The position numbers and the translations under genes were made by a program. A stretch of DNA of 64,000 nucleotides, from NCBI RefSeq assembly GCF_016127015.1, contig NZ_CP065972.1:1922001-1986000 (forward strand). Direction: 5' to 3'. A model generated the notes under the pieces. That model searched no databases and was not told where the DNA came from. It was given only the letters and a program-made list of their open reading frames with translations. Within the stretch, counting starts at the first letter, position 1. The number at the start of each line of letters is the position of its first letter. Source of the DNA: Corynebacterium tuberculostearicum. GTDB taxonomy: Bacteria; Actinomycetota; Actinomycetes; Mycobacteriales; Mycobacteriaceae. Of this stretch, positions 51,731 to 61,342 are shown piece after piece.

Positions 51731-53512
51731 CTACGTACTCTGAGCCTCGTCGGCAGCACGAAGAAGCGCCGCATAGGCACCGCCGCACGCAAGCAGCTCG
51801 GCGTGGGTGCCGCGCTCGACTACGCGGCCGGCGTCGAGGACGATGATTTGGTCGGCGTCACGGATGGTGGACAGACGGTGCGCAATGACCAGGCGGGTGG
51901 CGTCCGCTCCAAGCACTGCGTCCTGGATGGCGCGCTCCGTCTCGTTGTCGAGGGCGGAGGTGGCCTCATCCAAGATGAGCACCCGTGGTTGGCGCAGCAA
52001 CGTGCGGGCAAGCGAAAGGCGCTGCTGCTCACCGCCGGAGAAGCGGTAGCCGCGCGAGCCCACCACTGTGTCCAGACCTTCCGGCAGCGCGGCGATGACC
52101 TCGTCCACGCGCGCGGCGTTAAGCGCCGCCCACATCTGTTCCTCACTCGCATTCGGCTGCGCGAAGAGGAGGTTCTCCCGCACCGTGCCGTGAATCAGGT
52201 AGGTCTCCTGGGAGACCACGCCAATGACCTCCGCGCGCTGCTCAGGTGGAATATCGCGCAGGTCGACCCCGCCCAGGTGCACGGTGCCTTCGGTCGGATC
52301 GGCAAGGCGCGCAAAAAGTGCGGCCACCGTGGACTTGCCGGACCCGGTATGCCCCACTAGCGCGGTGGTGGTGTGGGCGGGGATGGAAAGGGAGACGTCG
52401 GAAAGCGCGTCGGTGTCGGTGCCGGGGTAGCGGTAGGAGACGTGCTGGAGGGTGAGGGAGGCGTCGGCAAGCTGGGCGGGCTGGGTGGCCTCGGTGAGTT
52501 CGGGCTCCAGGTCCAGGTACTCGAAGATGCGGCTAAACAGCGCCATCGACGCCACCCACTGCGCGCCCACGTTGAGCAGGCCGGTAATGGGACGGAAGAT
52601 CTGGGTCTGCAGGGTGGAAAAGGCGATGAGCGTGCCAATCGTAATGCCCGGGCGCAAGCCGGCCGCCAGGTAAATCAGGGCCGGCATCACGCCGAAGATG
52701 ATTTGCGTCAGCGCCATGCGCCAGCGCCCGGCCAACTGCGATTCCAGCTCCAAACGGATGAGGGAGCGGGAGGTTTTCTCAAAGCCGTCATAGACGCGCT
52801 CCTGCGCACCCAGCGTGGCCGCCAGGCGCATGCCGGACACGGACAGGTTCTCCGAAATGGTCTGCTGCAGCGTCGCCTGCGCGCGGCTGTTTTTCTCCAT
52901 GAGGCTGCGGCGCAGAACGGCGGCGCGGCGGGTCAGCCACACTGCAGGCGGCAGTACCACCAGGGACAAAAGCGAGAGGGTAGGCGAAAGCGCCACCATC
53001 GCCACCAACGTAGCCACAGTCATGGTGAGGTTGCTGGCCACGGATGTCGCGGTTGTGGTCACCATGCCGCGCATCGCCGCGATGTCATTGGTCAGGCGCG
53101 ACTGAATCTCACCGCCGCGGTTATTGGTAAAGAACTGCAGCGACTGGCGCTGCAGGTTGGCAAAGACCTGCGTGCGCAGCTCGTGCATGATGGTGTGCCC
53201 CACCCGCGCCGACAGAAAGGACTGGATAACGCCGATGGCCTGGGAGACCACGGTGATGGCCAGCATGCCGCCGACGAGCCACAGCAGCAGCGCGGTGTCG
53301 TGTTCAGGAATGGCCTCATCCACGGTGCGGCGCACCAGGAAAGGCTGCACCACCGTCAGCCCGGAGGTGGCGATGATGAGTGCCACCACCAGCAACAGCG
53401 TGCCGCGGTGCGGGCGAAACAGGCCGGCGACGCGGCGGAAGGCAACCGGGTGCTGGGCCAGCTGATCGATGTCCGCCGGGTCCTTCACCGCGGTGTGCAT
53501 CGGCCGGGTCAT
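51731..53512 (-). CDS. ABC exporter (homodimeric type)
   Basis: A 593-residue half-transporter: six membrane helices in ~45-330, nucleotide domain with Walker A GHTGSGKST (about 395), signature FSGGEQQRLSLAR and Walker B VLILDEATSALD with catalytic Glu. All ATP-site residues are intact, so it may work as a homodimer. It starts 3 bases after the VanW-domain gene stops, so the two are co-transcribed. Substrate unknown; the partner points to the cell envelope. Confidence 0.92.
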   Translation of the reverse strand: MTRPMHTAVKDPADIDQLAQHPVAFRRVAGLFRPHRGTLLLVVALIIATSGLTVVQPFLVRRTVDEAIPEHDTALLLWLVGGMLAITVVSQAIGVIQSFLSARVGHTIMHELRTQVFANLQRQSLQFFTNNRGGEIQSRLTNDIAAMRGMVTTTATSVASNLTMTVATLVAMVALSPTLSLLSLVVLPPAVWLTRRAAVLRRSLMEKNSRAQATLQQTISENLSVSGMRLAATLGAQERVYDGFEKTSRSLIRLELESQLAGRWRMALTQIIFGVMPALIYLAAGLRPGITIGTLIAFSTLQTQIFRPITGLLNVGAQWVASMALFSRIFEYLDLEPELTEATQPAQLADASLTLQHVSYRYPGTDTDALSDVSLSIPAHTTTALVGHTGSGKSTVAALFARLADPTEGTVHLGGVDLRDIPPEQRAEVIGVVSQETYLIHGTVRENLLFAQPNASEEQMWAALNAARVDEVIAALPEGLDTVVGSRGYRFSGGEQQRLSLARTLLRQPRVLILDEATSALDNETERAIQDAVLGADATRLVIAHRLSTIRDADQIIVLDAGRVVERGTHAELLACGGAYAALLRAADEAQST

Positions 53513-53515
53513 GGC

Positions 53516-55201
53516 TTAACCGCAGGTAACGATGGGCTGCGGGTCGTAGACCGTGGTGGTGGTCTCCCGGGAGATCTCCTTGCCGGAGAGGTCCTTGATC
53601 ACGCGGGTATCCGAGGTGGTGAAGCCCGGCGCGCCAGACGACGGCGAGCAATCCTCGCTCACCGACTTGCGCTGCGGCTCCGTCTTGGCCCAGCGGCCGT
53701 TGTTCACAGACTCAACGTCGACGGTCTTAGTGCCCTTCAGGCGCACGGTGATCTTGCCGCCACCAAAGTCGGTCTCGATGCGGACCGGGGTATTGAAGGT
53801 ATTAGTGAACTGCAGGTCGATAGCGCCTTCGTACACGGTGGCCTCGCGGCCGGCGGGGTAGCGGGAAATGTAGTACGAGTGCGGGGTGTGGGCGGTGTCT
53901 TCCATGCCCGCAAAGTAGGCAGCGTTGTACAAGGTAGTGGCGAACTGGGAAATGCCGCCGCCGACAGCGGAACCGGAGTGGCCATCGATAATGATGCCGG
54001 ATTCCACGTAGCCCTGGGCAGTGCCGCGAGGGCCGGTGTGGCCGTTGAGGGAGAAGGTCTCGCCCGGGTTGACCACGGCACCGTTGACCTGTTGGGCCAC
54101 CAGCTCGATATTCTTGCCAGAGGCAGCGGAGTAGCCCTCGGTGGTGAACTCGCCCACGGTGTCGTTGAAGGTCGCCTTCTTGGCATCGTCGGTGGTGAAC
54201 TCAGCTGGGTCCGGCTTGTAGGTAGCATCCCACTCGCGGTCATCACCGGTCACGCGCTTTTCAAAGTCCTTCATGGTCGGCTCCCAGTCGATGATCTCGC
54301 CATCTTCGGACGGGGTGATCTGCTTGTCGTTGCCGTTGAAGGAAATCTTGGCATTTACGCCGGGGACATCGGCGCCCTCGGAGCGCTCGGCCAGCAGCTC
54401 TTGCGCGCGGTTAGTATCCACGGCGAGCTTAAGCTTGCCGTCCTTCTTTTCAATGCTGGTGAACTGGGAGATTTCCGGTTTATTCAGGGTAGCGCTGACA
54501 TTATTCTTGGCCTTCAAGGTAATGGGATTATCCAGCGCCTTGGCGGCATCGCCAGTGCGCATGGCCTCGATAGCCGCATCATTGATGGCTGGCTCTACTT
54601 CTTCTGGGTCCACGTTTACGCCCTCGGAATCGAGCCAATTATCCGTAACCGCATTGTGCAGGGTGCCGGCATCTACGGTTTGGCCGAGCTTGGGGTCGGT
54701 GACCTTGAGCTCACCATTGTTGAGCTCCAACATGCCATCGACTGGATCGGTGGAGAGATCCTTCTTCACGCGGTCCAGAGCCGGTTGCAGCTGGGCCTCA
54801 TCCACGTTGGTCTCTACCGGAATATCCCGGGTGGAGCGGAAGAAGCTATACAGGCGGGTAAAAGGATTGAGGGAAGGCTCCTCAATATTGTCCACGGCGC
54901 GCTGGTTATCCAGGGCGAGGCCCGACTCGGAGGGAACGAAATCGGTGTGCAGGTCGCCGGAGGTAACGCTCACGGGCTCGGTTTCTACGCCCGCAAGCTC
55001 GTCTTCGAGCTTCTCCACGGCGGCGGTGCGATCCATGGCGGAAATATCCACGCCGTTGACGGAAACGGCGCGCGGAATTTTGTCCTGATTTGCCGCAACA
55101 TCCCAGGCATAAGCAATGCCCGCGATCAGGACAAGGCCGACCAATACGCCGAGCGCGATGAGCCAGCCTTTAGCACCGTTTTTTCCTTCTGCCTTTTTCA
55201 C
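53516..55201 (-). CDS. VanW-domain cell-wall protein
   Basis: A 561-residue protein from GTG 55201: one N-terminal helix (~14-34), two peptidoglycan-binding type 4 repeats in ~45-330, then a VanW domain (~335-480) with VNPGETFSLNGHTGPRG, VGGGISQFATTLYNAAYFAG and YISRYPAGREATVYEGAIDL, followed by a G5-like tail. VanW proteins are linked to cell-wall modification, but their activity is unproven. Upstream gene of the exporter. Confidence 0.93.
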   Translation of the reverse strand: MKKAEGKNGAKGWLIALGVLVGLVLIAGIAYAWDVAANQDKIPRAVSVNGVDISAMDRTAAVEKLEDELAGVETEPVSVTSGDLHTDFVPSESGLALDNQRAVDNIEEPSLNPFTRLYSFFRSTRDIPVETNVDEAQLQPALDRVKKDLSTDPVDGMLELNNGELKVTDPKLGQTVDAGTLHNAVTDNWLDSEGVNVDPEEVEPAINDAAIEAMRTGDAAKALDNPITLKAKNNVSATLNKPEISQFTSIEKKDGKLKLAVDTNRAQELLAERSEGADVPGVNAKISFNGNDKQITPSEDGEIIDWEPTMKDFEKRVTGDDREWDATYKPDPAEFTTDDAKKATFNDTVGEFTTEGYSAASGKNIELVAQQVNGAVVNPGETFSLNGHTGPRGTAQGYVESGIIIDGHSGSAVGGGISQFATTLYNAAYFAGMEDTAHTPHSYYISRYPAGREATVYEGAIDLQFTNTFNTPVRIETDFGGGKITVRLKGTKTVDVESVNNGRWAKTEPQRKSVSEDCSPSSGAPGFTTSDTRVIKDLSGKEISRETTTTVYDPQPIVTCG

Positions 55202-55235
55202 GCCTTAAAGGTTAACGGTTTTAGTGGCATTTTTC

Positions 55236-56396
55236 CTAGTCCTGTGCGGGCTCGGGTGCAGCGCCGGCCGGGGGAGCGCTGACATGGCGGGCGGCGTCCG
55301 CAAGTCGTTCGAGTGGCAGGCGGCCTTGGTCGACGGCGCCAACAACGGCGTCGATCACCGCATTAATGTCACTTTCGGTGGACCACAGGGGCATGTCGGC
55401 ACCGGCATTGAGGGAGGCCACGACGGCGTCGGCAAGCGGGAGCGAATCCGCAATCGCCTTCATGCCGCCGATGTCATCGGTATAGATGGGCCCGTCGTAC
55501 TGCAGAGTCTCGCGGGCTAGGCCATAAGCCTCCGGCAGGATAGAAGCGAGAGTCTGACCATCGCCCAAACCGGGCACGGCGAGGTGGCCCATCATGAGCG
55601 CAGCATTGGGCGCTTGGGGAAAAGCGGTCTTAAAAGAAATGAACTCGTGGCCTTCTAGTTCTTCTAGCGGCGGGGTAACGGCCTCGGCCAGGTGGGTATC
55701 GCCAGAAGCACGGCCGTGTCCCGGGAAATGCTTGAATACGGCCTTGACCCCGGCGGAATCCAAGCCACGCGCAAAGGCCGCGCCATACTCGCCTGCTTGG
55801 ACCGGATCGGTGGAAAAGGATCGATCGCCCACCACCTCTAGACCGTTGCCATCGACGTCGAGCACCGGTGCAAAGTCCACGGTGATGCCGTGCGCCTTGA
55901 GGCTCCTACCAATCTCGTGCGCGAGCTGTTCCACCTCTTGCGGGGAACGCTCGGCCGCCATCTGCTGTGGTGCGGGGTACTCGCCCAACACCTCCGAGAA
56001 ACGCTGCACGCGCCCGCCTTCAAAATCGATAGAGACTTCAAAGTCGCGGCCCACCTCCTGGCGCAGGGCATTAATATCGCGGCCCTTTTCCTGCAGCAGG
56101 TTGGGATCCGCCCAGCTGGGGATAAAGATTCCGCCCACACCGGCATCTAGTTTGGCCTTGGCATCGTCATAGTTGGTGGCTGGGGGCATCAACACGGAGG
56201 CGGCCATGGCGCGGATGTCCTGCTGCGGGATTTCTTCCTGCGACGTCTCTTCTTGAGTCTCGTGCGTCGCGGCAGCTGAGCTCGAGGCGGCCGCGGTTGT
56301 GGAGTCTTGGCTCTCATTGTCCTCCTGGGTGGAGGTAGAGCAGGCGCCCAGGACCGTCACGAGGGCGAGGCTGGCAAGGATGCGCGGAGTTTTCAT
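55236..56396 (-). CDS. Family 3 glycoside hydrolase lipoprotein (NagZ-like)
   Basis: A 386-residue lipoprotein from ATG 56396 with AGAAGG upstream. Signal peptide with lipobox VLGAC, a Ser/Thr/Glu linker, then a family 3 barrel: SIDFEGGRVQRF, FAPVLDVDGN, the catalytic His motif FKHFPGHGRASGDTH and the nucleophile Asp in YTDDIGGMKA. NagZ-like enzymes release beta-N-acetylglucosamine from wall fragments; here it would work outside the cytoplasm. It ends 34 bases downstream of the VanW-domain gene start on the same strand. Confidence 0.92.
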   Translation of the reverse strand: MKTPRILASLALVTVLGACSTSTQEDNESQDSTTAAASSSAAATHETQEETSQEEIPQQDIRAMAASVLMPPATNYDDAKAKLDAGVGGIFIPSWADPNLLQEKGRDINALRQEVGRDFEVSIDFEGGRVQRFSEVLGEYPAPQQMAAERSPQEVEQLAHEIGRSLKAHGITVDFAPVLDVDGNGLEVVGDRSFSTDPVQAGEYGAAFARGLDSAGVKAVFKHFPGHGRASGDTHLAEAVTPPLEELEGHEFISFKTAFPQAPNAALMMGHLAVPGLGDGQTLASILPEAYGLARETLQYDGPIYTDDIGGMKAIADSLPLADAVVASLNAGADMPLWSTESDINAVIDAVVGAVDQGRLPLERLADAARHVSAPPAGAAPEPAQD

Positions 56397-56454
56397 GCCT
56401 TCTAGTGTGCAATATTCCTCGCGTTCTGTCGCAAGCGGTGGGTAGACTAGTGAC

Positions 56455-56961
56455 ATGAGTAACGGCGAGACAATGCTAATTGCCTACGATGGCACCGAAC
56501 GAGCCGGCCGCGCCCTCGAGTACGCGTCCCAGCTGCTGCGGCCCACCACGGTGGAAATCCTCACCGCCTGGGAGCCGGTAGCCCGGCAGACCGCCCGCGC
56601 CGTCAGCCGCACCGGAATGCACCAGTCCACCGTCTCCCCGGACGACGTCGAGGAGGATCCGGCTTATGAAGAGGCGCTAAAGATTTGCCGCCAGGGCATC
56701 GAGCTGGCCGAAAGCCTGGGCCTAGCCGGCCGCGCCCACCTGGTGGAATCCGCCACCACTATTTCCTCCGCCATCATTGATGCAGCACACGAGCTAGACG
56801 TGGACGTCATCGTCACCGGCACCCGCGCCCTGACCGGCTTCCGCGCTTGGTGGACTAACTCCACCGCCGACCAGATTGTGCGCAATGCCGGACTTCCCGT
56901 CTTCATCGTGCCGCAGGAAAACGAGGATGACGCGGACGATGATGAGGCAGAATACTTCTAA
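56455..56961 (+). CDS. Universal stress protein (UspA family)
   Basis: A 168-residue UspA-fold protein: MLIAYDGTERAGRALEYASQ at the N-terminus, VDVIVTGTRALTGFRAW near 120, and AGLPVFIVP at the end. The ATP-binding glycine pattern is only partly kept (GFRAWWTNST). TAGACT ends six bases before the ATG with no Shine-Dalgarno, so it is probably leaderless and shares a short divergent promoter region with the glycosidase. Confidence 0.9.
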   Translation: MSNGETMLIAYDGTERAGRALEYASQLLRPTTVEILTAWEPVARQTARAVSRTGMHQSTVSPDDVEEDPAYEEALKICRQGIELAESLGLAGRAHLVESATTISSAIIDAAHELDVDVIVTGTRALTGFRAWWTNSTADQIVRNAGLPVFIVPQENEDDADDDEAEYF

Positions 56962-56983
56962 ATAGCTGCTAGTATCTTTAGCC

Positions 56984-57181
56984 ATGGCTCTGGAAACCGA
57001 TTCTTTGAACAAGCGCACCCTTGGCCCTGCCATCGGTAGCGCTGTTGTGGGCATCGCGCTCGGCGTCATCACCATCATCGGCATCGCACAATTCTCCGGC
57101 ACCGATACCGTGCCGGAAGGCAATGCGGTTTCTGCCTCCGATGCGGTTTTGGGCGGCCCTGAGTACGGATCCCGCAACTAG
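56984..57181 (+). CDS. DUF2613-family small membrane protein
   Basis: A 65-residue protein with one membrane helix (LGPAIGSAVVGIALGVITII) and a short extracytoplasmic tail. DUF2613 proteins are actinobacterial and regularly precede aftD, as here (2-base gap). Confidence 0.88.
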   Translation: MALETDSLNKRTLGPAIGSAVVGIALGVITIIGIAQFSGTDTVPEGNAVSASDAVLGGPEYGSRN

Positions 57182-57183
57182 GT

Positions 57184-60100
57184 GTGCGTACCCTCCGCGG
57201 GCAGCTTGCCCGCCCCTACCCGCTGGGGATCTTTGCCCTAGCGCTCATCCTCCTCGTGCAGCCGTGGGGATTGACGGCCGCCGATACCAAGCATGATCTG
57301 GCGGCCGATCCGCTGCACTTTCTCCGCGGGGCGCTAAGCGCCTATACGGACACCTTTACCCTGGGGCAGCTGCAGAATCAGGCCTATGGCTATCTCTTTC
57401 CCCAGGGTCCATTCTTCGTTTTAACCCAGCCCCTGCCCGATTGGGTGGCCCAGCGCCTGTGGTGGCTGCTGGTCTTAAGCGTCGGCTTCATCGGCTTCCA
57501 CAAGCTCGCCTGCAAGGTGGGCCTGCGTGGCTGGTGGGTCTGGGTTGCGGCGATGCTCTACGCGCTCTCGCCTCGCGCACTTTCTACCCTGACCGCCATT
57601 TCTTCTGAAACCTGGCCGGTTATGCTCGCTCCCTGGGTTATCCTGCCCTTCCTCAATGCCAAGCTCACGTGGCGTGATGCCGCCGCGGCCACCATCCCCG
57701 TGGCGCTTATGGGTGCGGTCAATGCCACCGCGACCATCGCGGCGTGTACTCCGGCCGCAGTAATCCTGCTCTACCGCCGCGCCTTTAAACCCGGCGCGGC
57801 CTGGCTCCTGGGGTGCTTGGCGGTATCGGCCTGGTGGATCGGTTCCCTTATCGTGCTTGGCCGCTATGCCCCGCCGTTTACGGAATTCATCGAATCCGCT
57901 CGCGTGACCACGCGCTGGCTTAACCTGCCAGAGATTCTGCGCGGAACCACGAGCTGGACACCGTTTGTTGATACCGAGCGTGTGGCCGGCTATGAGCTTG
58001 CCACCGAGTCCTTCTTTGTGCTGGTCACCATGGGCATCGCGGCCGTGGGCATTTACGGGCTCACCAAGCTGCCGCGCGTGTGGTCCGTCATGCTGGTGGT
58101 GGGCATCGCGGTGCTGGGCTGCCAGGTGGCGTGGTACCTCAATGCTCTCGATGGCCCGTTGGCCGCGTTGCGCAACCTGCATAAATTCGATCCGCTGGTG
58201 CGTATCCCGCTGCTATTGGGCGTGGCGCGCGCCTGTACGCATCTGCCACTACCGCAAAGCTTGCGGCCTACCAAAAAGCAGACAGTAGGCGCGCTCACGC
58301 TACTGCTGTGCATCGCGGTCATCTCTCCGGCATGGTCGCAGCGCTTGCTGCCGCTGGGGGCCTATAAAGAGGTTCCTTCTTATTGGCACGAGGCCACGGA
58401 CTTTATCAATACCCACGCCACCGATACTCGCACCCTCATCTACCCGGAGGCGTCCTTTGCCCGGCAGACCTGGGGGTGGACGCGCGACGAGCCGGCCCAG
58501 CCGCTGCTCGATGTCCCTTGGGCCGTGCGCGATGCCATTCCACTCGTGCCCCCAGAGGCCATCCGCGGGCTCGACGGTGTGATGGCCGCGCTCAAGGAAG
58601 ATCCGGCCACCGGCGTGCGCTCCCTGCAGCGCCTGGGCATCGGCGCGGTCATGGTGCGCCACGATCTCTTCACCGGGGAGGACGAGGCCCTGGCCAGCGA
58701 GTTTGGCGGCGAGGTCCATCGCTTCGGCGAGGTCGATGTCATCCTGCTCAACCACGCCGGCATGTCCTTAGGACCCACGGACCCAGTGCGCGTGGCCGGC
58801 GGTGGTGAAGCCTTGGCGCTTCTCGATGCCCACTCCACCCCCACCACCCGCCAGCTCGTCGATCGCGACGCCGATATCGTCACCGATACCCCAGCGCTCA
58901 CGGACCGCAACTACGGCACCCTCGATGGCCCTATCTCCGCGCCCCTGGCCGCGGACGATCCCAGCCACGTGAATAACCGCCTGCGCGATTATCCCTCCGC
59001 TGGGCCCCTTACCCAGGTGGAAACCCACGGCGGTTCCGTGGCGGTCTCCTCCTCGGCTGCCGATGCCACGGCCTTTGGCGGCGCCCAGCCGAAAAAGTCC
59101 GCCACGGCCGCTGTGGACGGGGAGAGCTCCACCGCCTGGTGGCCCGCGCCGGGCGATGACTCCGGGTGGATTGAACTGCGCGGTTCTTTCACCCAACCGC
59201 GCCTCAAGCTCATGGCCGCCAGCGCTACCACGGTAACCGTGCGCTCTGGCAGCGCGGCCGTAGAGGTGGATTTACAGCCCTTCCGCTCGCAGGAGATCCG
59301 CGTTCCCGGCGGCGATACCGAGGCCATCCGCGTAGAGCTCTCCCACCGCACCGGCATCGCGGAGTTAGAGGTAGAAGGCCAGCCGGTCGAGCGCGTGGTG
59401 ACCGTCCCGGATACCTCCCCTGACGTGCACCAATTCTTCTTCCAGCAAATGCTGCAGGATACCGGCGTGCTCATCCGCGATTTCACGGCACCGCGCCCCA
59501 TGCGGGTAAAGGTAGATTCCACCAAGCCTGTGCTTATCGACGCCCACCGCTACTCCCCCGGCGACTCCCTCACCCTGAGCCCTGGCACGCACCGCGTGCG
59601 CACCACGGGGCCGTGGGTGAGCCTGCGCGAGGAGGGCTGGCAACCAGCAGGCTCTTCCGAGCCCACCGGGTACTCGATTGCAGCCGCTGATGAGGATCGC
59701 CTCTTGGTCACTGGTCGCGCCTTCAATAAGGGCCTGCGCGGCTACCTAGGCGAGGAAGAGCTCACCCCGCGCGAGATCGATGCGGCCACCCAAGCTTTTG
59801 TCATTCCGGCCGGCCGCTCCGGCGACTTCCGCATGACCTTTAGCGCCCAACCGGTTTACCGCGCCACCCTCCTCTTCGGAGGTGCGCTGGGGTTACTTGC
59901 CCTCGGCCTGTGCATCCTGGCGGCCACGCGGCGCTCGTCCCAGCCCACGTGGCGCGCGCCGCGCGGCGGTGCCGCCTCGGCCGTAGTCGCTCTCGGCGCG
60001 CTGGCCCTGACCGGCTGGCCGGCCGCGGTGGCGGCCGTTGCCGCTTGGTTGGTGCTGCGCTGGACCACCATCCCGCGCGCCTACCTCGCGCCCGGTGTCG

Positions 60101-60252
60101 TGGCGGCGGCCGGGGCGATCCTCGCACGCGCGCCGTGGACATCGGGATCCTATGCGGGCGATTCGCTCCTGCTTAGCTGCTTGTGTGCCGCGGGCGTGGC
60201 CTGTCTTTTCGCCTCCGACCGAGGAGAAAATCCCGGCCGGGACGCTCAATGA
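57184..60252 (+). CDS. aftD: AftD, alpha-(1->3)-arabinofuranosyltransferase
   Basis: A 1022-residue GT-C membrane glycosyltransferase from GTG 57184. About twelve helices in the first ~400 residues, with acidic loop motif TAADTKHDLAADPLHFL (about 30-46) containing the putative catalytic Asp, then large extracytoplasmic beta domains (about 560-880) including a carbohydrate-binding-like region, and helices at the C-terminus. AftD adds alpha-1,3 branch arabinofuranose to arabinogalactan/lipoarabinomannan from decaprenyl-phosphoarabinose. The 3' end overlaps a convergent acyltransferase by 80 bases. Confidence 0.92.
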   Translation: MRTLRGQLARPYPLGIFALALILLVQPWGLTAADTKHDLAADPLHFLRGALSAYTDTFTLGQLQNQAYGYLFPQGPFFVLTQPLPDWVAQRLWWLLVLSVGFIGFHKLACKVGLRGWWVWVAAMLYALSPRALSTLTAISSETWPVMLAPWVILPFLNAKLTWRDAAAATIPVALMGAVNATATIAACTPAAVILLYRRAFKPGAAWLLGCLAVSAWWIGSLIVLGRYAPPFTEFIESARVTTRWLNLPEILRGTTSWTPFVDTERVAGYELATESFFVLVTMGIAAVGIYGLTKLPRVWSVMLVVGIAVLGCQVAWYLNALDGPLAALRNLHKFDPLVRIPLLLGVARACTHLPLPQSLRPTKKQTVGALTLLLCIAVISPAWSQRLLPLGAYKEVPSYWHEATDFINTHATDTRTLIYPEASFARQTWGWTRDEPAQPLLDVPWAVRDAIPLVPPEAIRGLDGVMAALKEDPATGVRSLQRLGIGAVMVRHDLFTGEDEALASEFGGEVHRFGEVDVILLNHAGMSLGPTDPVRVAGGGEALALLDAHSTPTTRQLVDRDADIVTDTPALTDRNYGTLDGPISAPLAADDPSHVNNRLRDYPSAGPLTQVETHGGSVAVSSSAADATAFGGAQPKKSATAAVDGESSTAWWPAPGDDSGWIELRGSFTQPRLKLMAASATTVTVRSGSAAVEVDLQPFRSQEIRVPGGDTEAIRVELSHRTGIAELEVEGQPVERVVTVPDTSPDVHQFFFQQMLQDTGVLIRDFTAPRPMRVKVDSTKPVLIDAHRYSPGDSLTLSPGTHRVRTTGPWVSLREEGWQPAGSSEPTGYSIAAADEDRLLVTGRAFNKGLRGYLGEEELTPREIDAATQAFVIPAGRSGDFRMTFSAQPVYRATLLFGGALGLLALGLCILAATRRSSQPTWRAPRGGAASAVVALGALALTGWPAAVAAVAAWLVLRWTTIPRAYLAPGVVAAAGAILARAPWTSGSYAGDSLLLSCLCAAGVACLFASDRGENPGRDAQ

Positions 60253-61333
60253 GCGTATAGCTCGCGGCCGAGACCACCACGGTGGCCACCACCGTTACGG
60301 CCAGAATCACCCAAAAGTCCAGGGGCTTCCCGCTAAACAGCGGCACCCCGGTAAGCGGAAACGCCAGTCCCAGAATGGCCACATGCCACAAGAAGATGGA
60401 ATAGGACCACGCGCCCAGTGCCTGCATGAGCGGGCTGGTCAGCCAGGACTTATCCCGTGGGGCGAGCGCCACCGGTACCACCACGACTGCGGCGAAGGCC
60501 GCTCCCGCAATGATCCGGCGGGAAAATTCACCTGGCTCTGGATGCACCAGTCCCTGCGGCCCGAACCACTCGCGGCTGGAAATCCACAGCACCACCGCTG
60601 CCACGAGCCACCATGCCCAGCGCGGCCGCAGCGCGCGTTGCACGCGCCGGCTGATGCCGGCTTCTTCGTATTCGGCAGCTAGCATTCCCACGGCAAACCA
60701 CGAAGCATACGCCGGCGGCCAAATCTGGGAATTGACCTGATCCTTGGTGTAATCGGCCACAAAGGGAACGAAGCCCCAAGCCCAACTAATCACGGCGCCC
60801 AGCACAATGGCCACTACCCGCCAGCGCCGCGGCAGCGCCCCAAGAAGCCACGCCAGCAAAGGCAAAGCAAGGTAGAAGAAGAACTCCACGCATAGCGACC
60901 ACAGGTGGGTAAGCCCCGGCGCTAGCCCGTCCACCACATAAATCTGGGTGGAGGTGAGGTTGCTCAGCAGCTGGGTGAGGGAGAGCGAGTGGGCGTCGGG
61001 AAGCAGGAGCATCACCGCCACCACGCAGGCATAATAGGCCGGCAAAAGGCGCGCCACGCGCGAGCGCGCGTAGCCGGATAAGGTGTGCAAACCACGGCGG
61101 CGCCACAGCAAGAAGGCGCTGAGCGCAAAGAAAACGGCCACGAAAAAATCGAAGCGCCCAGCAAACCCCCACCCGGTTCCGGTCTGAAAAGACACGTGGG
61201 TGACAATGATTCCAAGGGAGGCGACCGCGCGTAGACCATCTAGCTCCGGCAGATGCTGGGGTACGCTTTTCACAGATGCCTGCGGCTGCACGCTTGCTCC
61301 TAACCCCGGATCGACCTGAAACTGATTGGACAT
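60173..61333 (-). CDS. Acyltransferase family 3 membrane protein (OafA-like)
   Basis: A 386-residue protein with about ten membrane helices. Acyltransferase-3 marks are LDGLRAVASLGIIVTHVSF (His near 40), the Arg/Lys loop ARSRVARLLPAYY and HLWSLCVEFFFYLALPL. It should transfer an acetyl or acyl group to an envelope glycan or glycolipid; which is not determined. It is convergent to aftD, overlapping it, and divergent from the DUF3068 gene (9-base gap). Confidence 0.9.
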   Translation of the reverse strand: MSNQFQVDPGLGASVQPQASVKSVPQHLPELDGLRAVASLGIIVTHVSFQTGTGWGFAGRFDFFVAVFFALSAFLLWRRRGLHTLSGYARSRVARLLPAYYACVVAVMLLLPDAHSLSLTQLLSNLTSTQIYVVDGLAPGLTHLWSLCVEFFFYLALPLLAWLLGALPRRWRVVAIVLGAVISWAWGFVPFVADYTKDQVNSQIWPPAYASWFAVGMLAAEYEEAGISRRVQRALRPRWAWWLVAAVVLWISSREWFGPQGLVHPEPGEFSRRIIAGAAFAAVVVVPVALAPRDKSWLTSPLMQALGAWSYSIFLWHVAILGLAFPLTGVPLFSGKPLDFWVILAVTVVATVVVSAASYTLIERPGRDFLLGRRRKDRPRPRHTSS

Positions 61334-61342
61334 ATTACTGCA

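Noticed and set aside
52373..55282. 969-codon open frame on the + strand opposite the ABC exporter and VanW-domain genes
   Set aside because: It runs antisense across two clear genes, has repetitive Gly/His/Arg composition and no recognisable domain; it is a mirror of GC-rich codon use.
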